A stretch of 64,000 bases of DNA from an uncultured Parabacteroides sp. GTDB lineage: Bacteria > Bacteroidota > Bacteroidia > Bacteroidales > Tannerellaceae. The translations under genes and the position numbers were made by a program. Position 1 is the stretch's first letter. Each line of letters begins with the position of its first letter. The notes under the pieces are model-generated. The model was not told the DNA's origin. It saw only the letters and a program-made list of their open reading frames with translations, and made no database searches. Shown here in pieces: positions 52,682-61,369 of this stretch. The stretch spans positions 1 to 64,000 of the forward strand of contig UQLN01000011.1 in NCBI GenBank assembly GCA_900541965.1, written 5' to 3'.

Positions 52682-54448
52682 TTATTTTTCTTTGGAGAAG
52701 CTGTAGAGTACGATTCTTGCACTCAACTCACCGATAACATTCGGAGTAGCAGTAAGTAGCTCAAATGCATATGTATCTCCATAGTTGCCTATAAGTGTAT
52801 CGACATTCTTTTCCGAGATGAACAAATAACCTTCTTCCGGCTGGTCTGTCTCAAAATTATGGAACTTGTTGCCCATATAGAAATTCAGTCCGTATAAGTT
52901 CCGGTAATATTTAAGGTTATTCATTACATACATGTTTGAATCGTTCAAAGGAAAATCTTTTACTACCTGTTCAGCAAAAGGACGGGAGGAAACCCCTTGG
53001 CGTATTCCACGCATGATAACTCCGTCGATCAAAAGATTCACACAGAATGTCAGTGCAATGGTTGCATACAATATTTTGATATTGATTTTCTTGAACATCT
53101 GATAATACACTGTGCCTAAGGCAAGAAGCAGAATTAACAGAATACAAATTGTCAGTCCGTTTGGAGCTGTAAACATATTGGCTACGTGTGATACGGCTTC
53201 AATAACTTCCACATTCTGTGTATACTGTCCGGCTATTACTACCGGATTGATGATACCTGCCATTGTCAGGATTATTCCAATCATAACAACTGCTACTACC
53301 GAAGCAAGAAATGCTGCGAACACACGGGTTACTTTAGTCCGATATTCGGTAATATACAGTGCATATTGAGATAAAAAGACTGCGATAAACGGGTAAGCAG
53401 GCATCAGGTATGTACTGCGTTTGCTAAGCGGTATTGAATAGAAGAAGAGAATACAAACAACGGCTACCAGACTGAATAGTTTTTCTTTTTCCATGGAAAG
53501 AATCCCGTGCCAGCTATCTTTTAAGATCTGTTTGAACGACTTTTCCGGCTTGCGGTATTTCAATCCGAACAAAGAGAAAAAGAAAAATATTGTCCAGGGA
53601 ATAAAGCCGGCGGCTAAAGTAACCAGATTGAACCACGGACCGTTCTCATGTCCCAAATCATACTGGATATTCGGTGTGCTTAGGTGGAAGAAGCGTCCGA
53701 AGTTTTCGGCTAAAACTACATTCAGAAAATCATCTCCTCCCTGCTTGTATGCCGAAACATACCATAGAAGAGGCAGGAACATGGATGAAACCCCCGCATA
53801 TAACAATGCTTTAAATATGGTCAGCAAAGAGTATTTACGCAGCATCAACAGGTATACGCCAAACACAAACAGTGGCAATACCACTCCGACGGGACCTTTG
53901 GTAAGCACTGCACATCCCAATAAAGCAGGGATAATGATAGGCACACCCTTCAATTCCAGTTGGTCTTCCCATCGATATAACTGGTATAGTCCGATTACCA
54001 TGAAAGCAGTCAACAACATATCCACCCGTGTTGTCATTCCCGCGCGGTGTATCTCCACGCAGGTGATAAGCAGGAGTGTCGCTATAAATGCTTGTTGGAA
54101 ACGCAGACGTCGTCCGAAGAAGATTAATGTAAAACCAATCAGAGTAATAAAAGCCAATGCCGATGGCAGGCGGGAAGTAAATTCCGATACATATCCCTGT
54201 GGATAAGAAAAAGCAGCCATCAGCCAATGTGCCATCGGTGGCTTATAGGCAAATTCATTTGCATATACCTGAGGCAATACCCAGTTACCGCTTTCCAGCA
54301 TTGAAACAGCTACCGCAGCTTCGCGGGGTTCTCCTTTAGTGGAAAAGTCTCCTAAGCCAATCCAGGGTAAAACAGAAATAATACAAATGACGATTATCAT
54401 TGTTACCGGCTTCTGCAGGTAAAGATATTGAAGAGTAGGTGTACGCAT
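52682..54448 (-). CDS. ArnT-like membrane glycosyltransferase (GT39/GT83 type)
   Basis: A 588-aa polytopic protein with about 12 helices. GLGDFSTKGEPREAAVAVSMLESGNWVLP..YANEFAYKPPMAHWLMAA is the first periplasmic loop typical of ArnT/PMT-type enzymes, with the catalytic acidic residue in GEPRE. LTKGPVGVVLPL and SAYKQGGDDFLNVVLAENFGRFF are further marks. These use a polyprenyl-phosphate sugar to modify lipid A or proteins in the periplasm. The acceptor here is unknown. Confidence 0.9.
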   Translation of the reverse strand: MRTPTLQYLYLQKPVTMIIVICIISVLPWIGLGDFSTKGEPREAAVAVSMLESGNWVLPQVYANEFAYKPPMAHWLMAAFSYPQGYVSEFTSRLPSALAFITLIGFTLIFFGRRLRFQQAFIATLLLITCVEIHRAGMTTRVDMLLTAFMVIGLYQLYRWEDQLELKGVPIIIPALLGCAVLTKGPVGVVLPLFVFGVYLLMLRKYSLLTIFKALLYAGVSSMFLPLLWYVSAYKQGGDDFLNVVLAENFGRFFHLSTPNIQYDLGHENGPWFNLVTLAAGFIPWTIFFFFSLFGLKYRKPEKSFKQILKDSWHGILSMEKEKLFSLVAVVCILFFYSIPLSKRSTYLMPAYPFIAVFLSQYALYITEYRTKVTRVFAAFLASVVAVVMIGIILTMAGIINPVVIAGQYTQNVEVIEAVSHVANMFTAPNGLTICILLILLLALGTVYYQMFKKINIKILYATIALTFCVNLLIDGVIMRGIRQGVSSRPFAEQVVKDFPLNDSNMYVMNNLKYYRNLYGLNFYMGNKFHNFETDQPEEGYLFISEKNVDTLIGNYGDTYAFELLTATPNVIGELSARIVLYSFSKEK

Positions 54449-54544
54449 ATTCTTAATAAGAAAAAGGAATTATCCTATTAGTTATTTAAAATTTAAATAC
54501 AAAAGAACGACTTTTTACGGACATTACCGCATTTTTAAACACTT

Positions 54545-56104
54545 TTATGTCCCTAAAGATTCCTTGATCGCGGCACGGATAATTTCTGCATCTTCCTTAT
54601 TCTCCTTTAAAATAGAAAGGATAAGATTCAGATAACTTTCCTTGTTGCTGATACCGCAGAGGTTACATAACCGGGATTGAGGTAATACACCTTTCTGATT
54701 GTATACACGAAGGATATTTTTATAATCGCCGGTTTCTGCATATTGTATGAAATCTTTTTTTATTTTGCTATAGATTTCTTCCACGTGCACATTTTCACGG
54801 ATACTTTCCACATGTTCTCTTAGTTGTTCCATTGTAGTAATTTTCCGGTCCACCGTTGTTTCCAGTCTTTTCCGTACACGGTGTTTGGCATGGAGGATAA
54901 CCTGGCTATCCAAATCTTTCAGGAATAGTTTGATTACATTTTCTTTTACCTGGCTAAACACTGCTTCCGGTTCTCTCATCAAGCGGCGTGCTACTGTTTT
55001 TATAACAGGTTCCAGCAGTAATAGGTTTTCCACTTCGGCAACATCCGGCACATAGATGTGCTGTTCGCGTAAATAATCAATTTCTCCCTGTGTGCGCCGG
55101 TCGCGGTCTACAATTCCTTTTGAATCGAGTGTATGGAAATCCTTTAGCTGGGCAAAAGCCTTGGTTGTCTCTATTACTTTCTGGCAACCACCCATCGGCT
55201 TAACCATATAATCCGGAAAGATCAGCGGATACAGCCGGTTATCTATACTATTGGTATCAGTCCCTTCGATAAAAAGAATAGGTTTACGGCTACCGATAAT
55301 TTCCATATAAAGTTCTTCGGGGAAATCTTCCTGGCTCTCTATCAGTTCGTAGTCCCATATTCTGGCATCCGCATCGTAGGAACGGACCCAAAGGCGTTTG
55401 CTTTCGCGACGTGAAGAAGAAAAATCGATGTCGTGAGTAAGATATACATATGTACAGTCCGGACGCATATCTTCTATATCATCCCAAAGCTGGTTTTTAA
55501 TGGAGTCGTGCAGCAACACTTCCGGCTCTTCGATAATCAGGAGAGAGTCGGGGGGAGCACACAACACCGCACCTATCAGGTAAAATACCAGTTTCTCGCC
55601 GTCACTCATCCGTCCGGCGGTATAGGAATCGCTGTCTTTGCTTACCGATGCCAGTTCGATAAAACCGGATTTACGTACCAATCTGTTATGCGGAAACATC
55701 TTTTCCCAAATCTTTTGTATACGGTCGATATGGGTGACGGGAGGGGGAAGTTCCGGATTTTGCTTACAAGCTTCTTTATAGTTTACCGCTGCTTCAAATT
55801 CTTCCGTTTGCAAACGGAGAATTAATTTCTCATATTCGGACATACGTGGCATGAAGATACGTTCTGCAATCATCGATTGCAAGCGTGCCAGTTCATTGCC
55901 TTCTTGCGGTAATTCGTTTTCGTTACTGGAGATGAAAAGCGAGTGCATACCGGATATTCGTATGCATTGTATATCATAACGTCTTTGCAAATCCTTGCCG
56001 AATGAAGTCTTTCCAGAGCCGTTTGCACCTATTACTACCAGGACTTTGGTGTCCAGTACCAATGGTTCGGGGCTATATTGCCGGGTTGGGAGGATAAGTT
56101 CCAT
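54545..56104 (-). CDS. Fused ABC-type ATPase and TOPRIM (DUF4435) protein
   Basis: A 519-aa protein from ATG 56104; the longer frame begins with a TTG that lies within a TATCTTTG -7 box, so the ATG is the real start. Residues 1-250: Walker A GANGSGKTSFG (about 26-36), signature-like RMSDGEKLVFYLIGAVL, Walker B SLLIIEEPEVLLH, and H-loop YLTHDIDF. Residues 270-500: a DUF4435/TOPRIM-like domain with the conserved Glu in ILFIEGTDTNSIDN and the Asp pair in GIVDRDRR. ATPase plus TOPRIM is the layout of OLD nucleases and of the PARIS defence system (AriA/AriB), here in one chain. Whether it defends against phage or has a housekeeping role cannot be told. It stands alone. Confidence 0.85.
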   Translation of the reverse strand: MELILPTRQYSPEPLVLDTKVLVVIGANGSGKTSFGKDLQRRYDIQCIRISGMHSLFISSNENELPQEGNELARLQSMIAERIFMPRMSEYEKLILRLQTEEFEAAVNYKEACKQNPELPPPVTHIDRIQKIWEKMFPHNRLVRKSGFIELASVSKDSDSYTAGRMSDGEKLVFYLIGAVLCAPPDSLLIIEEPEVLLHDSIKNQLWDDIEDMRPDCTYVYLTHDIDFSSSRRESKRLWVRSYDADARIWDYELIESQEDFPEELYMEIIGSRKPILFIEGTDTNSIDNRLYPLIFPDYMVKPMGGCQKVIETTKAFAQLKDFHTLDSKGIVDRDRRTQGEIDYLREQHIYVPDVAEVENLLLLEPVIKTVARRLMREPEAVFSQVKENVIKLFLKDLDSQVILHAKHRVRKRLETTVDRKITTMEQLREHVESIRENVHVEEIYSKIKKDFIQYAETGDYKNILRVYNQKGVLPQSRLCNLCGISNKESYLNLILSILKENKEDAEIIRAAIKESLGT

Positions 56105-56128
56105 ACAAGTTCCGATTTTGTTTCTCCT

Positions 56129-56136
56129 CAAAGATA
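56129..56136 (-). promoter_or_regulatory. -7 box of the ATPase-TOPRIM gene
   Basis: TATCTTTG on the minus strand, 24 bp before the ATG (56104). It fixes the gene start downstream. Confidence 0.5.
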
Positions 56137-56173
56137 ATAAATCATTTTTACGTATAAATAGAACGTAGTAATA

Positions 56174-56935
56174 TTATAATAAATTCATCAACTTGGCAAT
56201 CCTACATGCTTCGAAGGAATTTTTGACATGCAGTTTCTCCAGTATATTCTGGCGATGCCTGTTTACCGTATTTATGCTTATCGACAACAAATCTCCGATT
56301 TCCTTGCTAATCTTTCCCTCCTCGATCAGACGGAGTATTTCTTTTTCCCTGCCGGAGAGGATGTCGTTGCATTTCTGCTTGTCCGGTTGGATAATATCTC
56401 CGGTGGAGGAATTGACAATGATTCCTTCGTATGTTTCATGAGCGGACTTTTCGTAAGAATAGTTATACAGGCAAAGGGCCAGCCACAGATTACCACGGGG
56501 CGAACTGCATACATAAAAAGTCCGGTGATGAATCGGTATATACTGTCCGGAACGGTCGAGCATACGTATCTTGCTTATAATGTGATAATCGGAACGTTCG
56601 GAAACAGGCAGTTTCTTCAGTAAATGAAAAAAACGGAGCTCCAGGAGATGCTTTTCCGTAAGGTCGTCGGGGTGGATTTTAGAGAAAATCTCTTCCTCCC
56701 AGATAGAATCGATTTCTTTACTTTCTTCCGTGGAAAGCCCTAATCCCGCAGCAAGCCCGCCGTTGTAGATATAGCTTTTATTCGACTTCAGGTCGCTTAA
56801 GACAGCAATGGAATTCTCCGTTTCCGCATATCTGCATGCTGTCTGCCGGTGTTTAGCCAGCAAGGCAGGTTGAAGCAAATCCTCTTCAAATGGCTGTTTT
56901 AAAAGCTTTTCATTCAGAGTAGAAACGATATTCAT
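56174..56935 (-). CDS. LuxR-type regulator with a PAS-like sensor
   Basis: About 253 aa from ATG 56935; the open frame continues four codons to a TTG. Residues 40-170 have a PAS-like layout (DLKSNKSYIYNGG, SIWEEEIFSKIHPDDLTEKHLLEL). The C-terminal 60 residues are a LuxR/GerE HTH: LSGREKEILRLIEEGKISKEIGDLLSISINTVNRHRQNILEKLHVKNSFEACRIA. No receiver domain. The DUF1349 gene is divergent, 141 bp away. Target genes unknown. Confidence 0.9.
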   Translation of the reverse strand: MNIVSTLNEKLLKQPFEEDLLQPALLAKHRQTACRYAETENSIAVLSDLKSNKSYIYNGGLAAGLGLSTEESKEIDSIWEEEIFSKIHPDDLTEKHLLELRFFHLLKKLPVSERSDYHIISKIRMLDRSGQYIPIHHRTFYVCSSPRGNLWLALCLYNYSYEKSAHETYEGIIVNSSTGDIIQPDKQKCNDILSGREKEILRLIEEGKISKEIGDLLSISINTVNRHRQNILEKLHVKNSFEACRIAKLMNLL

Positions 56936-57076
56936 CTTTTTATGCAAAATGGTTATTAATCAGTATTGCCAGTTAATGTACGGGATTATACCTTTGCAAA
57001 GGTAATTTTTTCCGGTTATTCTTTGATGTTTAAAGGGGCTTACCGGATAAATAATGTATTTAAAAAACTATATTGT

Positions 57077-57736
57077 ATGAGAAAGTTGATACCTGTGGCG
57101 GGTCTGTTGCTTATGACTGTTTTGTCCCAGCCTGTAAAGTCACAAAGTTTAGAGAAAATGAACTGGTTTAACGAGCCGGAGAAATGGGAAATAAAAGACA
57201 ATACGCTTTCCATGTTTGTGACTCCCCAGAGCGACTACTGGCGGATATCCCACTACGGGTTTACAGTGGATGACGCGCCTTTCTATTATGCCCTATATGG
57301 TGGAGAGTTTGAAGCGAAGGTGAAGATTACCGGCGATTACAAAGCCCGTTTCGACCAGATGGGGCTGATGCTTCGTATCGACCACGAAAATTATATTAAA
57401 GCAGGCATCGAGTATGTGGATGGAAAATTCAACCTGAGTACGGTTGTCACCCATAAAACCAGCGACTGGAGTGTGATAACTCTGGACAAGACGCTTCCGT
57501 ATGTCTGGATAAAAGCTGTAAGACGCTTGGATGCGGTGGAAATATTTTACTCTTATGACGATAAGACTTACACTATGATGCGTAATGCCTATCTGCAGGA
57601 TAATACGCCGGTTATGGTAGGGTTGATGGCTGCATGTCCTGATGGAAAAGGGTTTGAAGCAAAGTTCGAACATTTTACGGTAAAGCACCTGCCGGACTTA
57701 CGCCGTCTGGAATGGTTGAAAAAGAATGCGGAATAA
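57077..57736 (+). CDS. DUF1349 family secreted protein
   Basis: A 219-aa protein from ATG 57077 (MRKLIPVAGLLLMTVL) with a signal peptide cut near PVKS-QSL; the longer frame adds 37 residues with no sense. MNWFNEPEKWEIKDNTLSMFVTPQSDYWR, GGEFEAKVKITGDYKARFDQMGLMLRIDHENYIKAGIEYVDGK and the following strands are DUF1349, a concanavalin-like beta-sandwich. Such domains often bind sugars or sit on secreted enzymes. Next to it, 17 bp on, is a VOC protein gene. Confidence 0.88.
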   Translation: MRKLIPVAGLLLMTVLSQPVKSQSLEKMNWFNEPEKWEIKDNTLSMFVTPQSDYWRISHYGFTVDDAPFYYALYGGEFEAKVKITGDYKARFDQMGLMLRIDHENYIKAGIEYVDGKFNLSTVVTHKTSDWSVITLDKTLPYVWIKAVRRLDAVEIFYSYDDKTYTMMRNAYLQDNTPVMVGLMAACPDGKGFEAKFEHFTVKHLPDLRRLEWLKKNAE

Positions 57737-57753
57737 AATAAGATTTTGATAGT

Positions 57754-58143
57754 ATGAGAATAGAACATTTAGCCGTCTGGATAGACGATATAGAAGCAAT
57801 ACGCCAGTTTTACCTGACTTATTTTGAAGTATCCTGTGGTTCGAAATATGTCAACCCTAAAAAGAATTATATTTCATATTTCCTTGCATTCAAGGATGGC
57901 GACTGCCGTATCGAGTTAATGCACAGGCCGGATATTGCAGATAATACGGCAAAAAGAGGACTACTGAAAGGACTGGCACATTTGTCCATCTCCGTAGGCA
58001 GTAAAGAAAAAGTAAACGAACTGACGGAACGTTTGCGTAAAGACGGATATACAATAGAAGGGGAGCCGCGTACTACAGGCGACGGATGCTATGAGAGCGT
58101 TGTGCTGGACCCGGAAGGTAATTATATTGAGATTACCGAATAA
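57754..58143 (+). CDS. VOC-superfamily (glyoxalase/bleomycin-type) protein
   Basis: A 129-aa metal-dependent VOC fold. RIEHLAVWIDDIEAIRQFYLTYFEV, the H at residue 5 (metal ligand), RIELMHRP (Glu), AHLSISVGSKEKVNELTERLRKDG (second His) and EGNYIEITE (final Glu) give a full set of ligands. Members are isomerases, dioxygenases or antibiotic-binding proteins. Substrate unknown. It is probably co-expressed with the DUF1349 gene. Confidence 0.9.
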   Translation: MRIEHLAVWIDDIEAIRQFYLTYFEVSCGSKYVNPKKNYISYFLAFKDGDCRIELMHRPDIADNTAKRGLLKGLAHLSISVGSKEKVNELTERLRKDGYTIEGEPRTTGDGCYESVVLDPEGNYIEITE

Positions 58144-58151
58144 AGATATTG

Positions 58152-59312
58152 TTAATGTGTGGCTTTATACCATGCTGTATCGGTTTTAGCAAAGGCTTTG
58201 GTATTTATACTTGGATCGGAAATTGCAATTCCCGAATAGGCATTTAAATACACAGGGCCTTTACCCATGGAATAATAGCTTTTGGTAGCCATACTATAAA
58301 TTACGGTTTTCTTCAGTTGCCCATAAAATTGATTCAGAAGTTCGTCGTCATCACACAGCTTTGATACATAATCCCCATAATCAAAGAATATAACAGGGGT
58401 ATATCCATCTAATCTTTGGACCGAATTGATTTTCGAGTAGTCAAAAGAGTAGTGCGTGTTTATATTCTTCATAATGAAAGCCAAGTTATCTAATTCGGAA
58501 CATACGGTGACTCCAATGGTTCCACAAGGCATGGCATCATACTTCTCATAAAAAGAGAGGAACTCTTTGCATATACCGTAGTAATCAACATTCCCAAATA
58601 GATACTTACCAATTTCGGCGTAAGGGAATCCATATGCCATTACTTCTGTTGGAGATGCAATCAGATAATTTGTAACGTCTTTGAGATCGTAGGCCACCTC
58701 AATAGACGACATGTAGCAATCATCAAACAGAATATATTCCATTTTTGTATTACTATTGGCAATCCCTTTGGCAAAGGTTTTTATATCAATTTGGTATTCA
58801 CTGCTTAATCCTCCAAAATATCTTGTCAGAGGTACACCTTCATACTCCCAATAATCCTTTTGTCCTATATGGCGGGATTTGTTATATTGAACAGGCAACC
58901 ATCCCATACCGTGGCAGCTGACAATCATAGCATAGCGATTAGCCGGTGCTATTTCTTTCACATCATTTATTAGAGAAGTAATCCCTTCCGCGCTTGTAAA
59001 AGTAGAGACTGTGTAATCTTTGAGATGACTCTGCACAGCATCCCCCTTATCATACTTTATCTCAAATAAAGTCGCCGTAGAGTCTGTTCTGGCAAAAAAG
59101 ACTATTAATCTGCTGCTACTTAAGATGTTTCCTTGGACAGCCTTCTTTAAATCTGCTATATTATTATAAAAATCTGAAGTCAGATTTGTGGACCAAGGCA
59201 TATACAAGAATACAGTCTGTTCCGTTTGGGTAGGTATAATTGGCTCTATTTTTTCTTTTTGGCAAGATATGAACCACAGAGAAATAATTAATAGATAAAA
59301 TAATCTTTTCAT
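58152..59312 (-). CDS. Clostripain-family (C11) cysteine peptidase, lipoprotein
   Basis: A 386-aa lipoprotein from ATG 59312 (lipobox WFISC, C near residue 15); a longer frame is out of place. FLYMPWSTNLTSDFYNNIADLKKA, YAMIVSCHGMGWLP (catalytic His134) and LFDDCYMSSIEVAYDLK (catalytic Cys199) are the C11 clostripain signatures. Members cleave after Arg or Lys and are common in gut Bacteroidales (fragipain, PmC11). Surface or periplasmic. The Eis-like gene lies upstream, 46 bp away on the same strand. Confidence 0.92.
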   Translation of the reverse strand: MKRLFYLLIISLWFISCQKEKIEPIIPTQTEQTVFLYMPWSTNLTSDFYNNIADLKKAVQGNILSSSRLIVFFARTDSTATLFEIKYDKGDAVQSHLKDYTVSTFTSAEGITSLINDVKEIAPANRYAMIVSCHGMGWLPVQYNKSRHIGQKDYWEYEGVPLTRYFGGLSSEYQIDIKTFAKGIANSNTKMEYILFDDCYMSSIEVAYDLKDVTNYLIASPTEVMAYGFPYAEIGKYLFGNVDYYGICKEFLSFYEKYDAMPCGTIGVTVCSELDNLAFIMKNINTHYSFDYSKINSVQRLDGYTPVIFFDYGDYVSKLCDDDELLNQFYGQLKKTVIYSMATKSYYSMGKGPVYLNAYSGIAISDPSINTKAFAKTDTAWYKATH

Positions 59313-59358
59313 ATTTGTACAATATATGCTTTTTCTATTTTGAATCTTTTGTCTCGGA

Positions 59359-60564
59359 TTAAAAGTAATCGGAGAAATAGGGTTTCTTTGTCGGAATAAG
59401 TTTTTCCAGCAAGCGTAATGTTTTTGCATTCGTTTTTAAACGTTCGGTCTTATGTAAATAGGCTGGCGATTTATAACTCATCAGCATCGTTGAAAGTGTA
59501 CGGATATCCAGTTCTACAGCATCTCCAATGGGGTCCTTAACCACTTCGATTTCGTTGTTTACATTTTGACGGACTCCGAAAACACCATTATTCCATTCGG
59601 CAGTCGCATCTTTAACTATAAAATGAAACGGCCTGATTTCATCATCCCAGGGATAAGTCTTCAGAAATTCGGCAACATCGACAATCCGTGCCATATAATA
59701 GGGTTCTATTGTTTCGACAATATGGCTGTCTTCCAATTCAAATGCTATAGGTTCGTTTAAATAGCTGTCGCCCCGTACTTCATCAATCATAGAAAAATGA
59801 GCACCTACAAAGTTCCATAAACCATGTTTTGCCTCCTGCGTAAGGTAAAAGGCTTCCTTAATATGGAAAATATCTCCTTCCACCCAATAAAACAGGCAAC
59901 CCTGAGGTTGGTTGTCGGAATCATAATAGACGGCTGCCGTCCGTTCATCCTCATTTTCCCAGCGCCAATATTCGTCCCATTCTATTTTATTACGGATAAG
60001 AGCTCCGTGCATTTGATGGGCGTAGCGGTCGTATACGAGTTTAACGTCTTCGTCGGTTACATCCAGCCTTTCCACAAATCCCGGAACATCCACATGTTTA
60101 GGTAGTTGCGTATCTTTAAATGAGTAAGTCATATGGTCGGAGATAATCTCCCAGCCTTTACGCCGGTAATAGGGAATGGAATAGGGGAAAAGGTAAGAAA
60201 CATACTGTCCGGCCTGGCGCATTTTTTTCAGAGCTTCTATTATCAGATCGTTCATCAATCCCATATTTGCATATTCAGGGTATGTGCCGACTCCGGTGAC
60301 GCCTCCCATATCAAATATTTTGCCGTGTATATTTACCTTACAGGGATAAATACAAATCTGCGAAATCAATTCATCTTCGGGTGTAAACCATCCGAATACT
60401 TCAGCTTCCTGCAAGACGGGACGTTTCGAACGGATAAGTTCGCCGTCCTGGTATCCGCTTTCCTGCAAATCCCGGTCTGTGACCTGGAAAACATACCGCA
60501 TTAATTCATTGTACTGGTCTATATATTTAAGAGTTACCGGCTTTATTTGTAGTTTATGTTTCAT
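59359..60564 (-). CDS. Eis-like GNAT N-acetyltransferase
   Basis: A 401-aa protein with three parts: an N-terminal GNAT domain (IYPCKVNIHGKIFDMGGVTGVGTYPEYANMGLMNDLIIEALK), a second GNAT-like domain (about 140-290) and a C-terminal SCP2-like domain (VFGVRQ..EIEVV..DAVELDIRTLSTMLMSYKSPAYL). This matches the Eis family, which acetylates aminoglycosides and proteins in mycobacteria. Homologues in Firmicutes and Bacteroidales are poorly studied. No signal, so cytosolic. Confidence 0.88.
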   Translation of the reverse strand: MKHKLQIKPVTLKYIDQYNELMRYVFQVTDRDLQESGYQDGELIRSKRPVLQEAEVFGWFTPEDELISQICIYPCKVNIHGKIFDMGGVTGVGTYPEYANMGLMNDLIIEALKKMRQAGQYVSYLFPYSIPYYRRKGWEIISDHMTYSFKDTQLPKHVDVPGFVERLDVTDEDVKLVYDRYAHQMHGALIRNKIEWDEYWRWENEDERTAAVYYDSDNQPQGCLFYWVEGDIFHIKEAFYLTQEAKHGLWNFVGAHFSMIDEVRGDSYLNEPIAFELEDSHIVETIEPYYMARIVDVAEFLKTYPWDDEIRPFHFIVKDATAEWNNGVFGVRQNVNNEIEVVKDPIGDAVELDIRTLSTMLMSYKSPAYLHKTERLKTNAKTLRLLEKLIPTKKPYFSDYF

Positions 60565-60840
60565 CCTGTCTCTTGTTTTATTTGGTTTGTTTTATTCTGT
60601 TTTCATTGTCGTGGCAAGATAATGCTTTTTCTTCAAAAGACGGAAACAAAAAATGTCAAACAAGTGAAGAGAGGCCAATTTTGTCAAAATGATAAAATAC
60701 CCTATTCATATATCGCCTGTACGGGATAATTTCCGGAGGGCTTGAAAATACGCAACTCTCGTGAGGTTTCGTTTTATCTATTTGTCGTTGGAAATGGCGT
60801 AGAGCTTACTTGTTGAATTGGATGCGGAAATTAATTTATT

Positions 60841-60919
60841 AGACGCGAATGACGCTAAAAACGCAGATTAATACATGCTTTATATTTCTTAATCCGCGTT
60901 TTCTGCGTGATCCGCATCT
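60841..60919. repeat. 31-bp imperfect palindromic repeat element
   Basis: Arms 60841-60871 and 60889-60919 are inverse copies at 25 of 31 positions with a 17-nt loop. The arms contain ACGC and ATTAA words of the kind seen in dispersed intergenic repeats in many bacteria. It may be a REP/MITE relic. Confidence 0.55.
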
Positions 60920-61029
60920 AAATATATTGTTGTGTTTTATGGAAAATAATAATCTATTTAACATTCGCGTCCGGTTCGGTTTTATAACCATTCCAGAAAC
61001 GCGTTCCTGCTCAATAACATCAAAAAACG

Positions 61030-61095
61030 AAACATATATGCTTTGAAGTCAAAACATATATGTTTTAAAGTTAAAATATAGGTGTTTTTTTCTCT
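61030..61095. repeat. 22-bp tandem repeat, three copies
   Basis: Copies begin at 61030, 61052 and 61074 with the form AAACATATATG.TTTAAGT; copies 1 and 2 match at most positions and copy 3 is diverged. AT rich, between genes. Confidence 0.5.
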
Positions 61096-61317
61096 AAAAA
61101 TAGTAGGAATTAGTACCAATACTAATTGAATTTACTCTCCGGGAAAGAGAAAAAAGGTCCCGGACAAGTATAAAAAGCCTGCTTTTTAACATGAAAAAGG
61201 ACCTGATTCTTCCTGAAATCTCTTTTATGTAAAAATGTGGAGTTAGCAGAAAGGCAACTATTGTGATAAAGTGTTGACTGATGGGGTGAAATGATGATAT
61301 TTTGTAATATGGAAAAA

Positions 61318-61362
61318 GGGAGGCGTGCCGGAAACCAATACGGATATTCCGGCACATCTCCC
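61318..61362 (-). terminator. Terminator of the GH106-like gene
   Basis: GTGCCGGAA (61325-61333) and TTCCGGCAC (61347-61355), extended by GGGAG/CTCCC, form a strong stem. On the minus strand it is followed by a short U-rich run, just after the gene's stop. Confidence 0.75.
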
Positions 61363-61369
61363 TGCCTTT

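Larger units (their letters stand above)
60565..61369. other. Non-coding region with palindromic and tandem repeats
   Basis: An 805-bp gap between two minus-strand genes. It holds the 31-bp imperfect inverted repeat (60841-60919), three 22-bp tandem copies (61030-61090) and the GH106 terminator (61318-61362). Between 61094 and 61357 the minus strand has open frames without any family feature. I see nothing clear in 60565-60838. Confidence 0.6.

Noticed and set aside
54545..56104. A full two-gene PARIS system
   Set aside because: There is one fused gene only, no separate AriB-like gene and no defence-island neighbours; kept as a candidate finding.
61094..61357. Two minus-strand open frames of 77-87 codons
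   Set aside because: They overlap each other in different frames, cover the GH106 terminator and have no recognisable domain.
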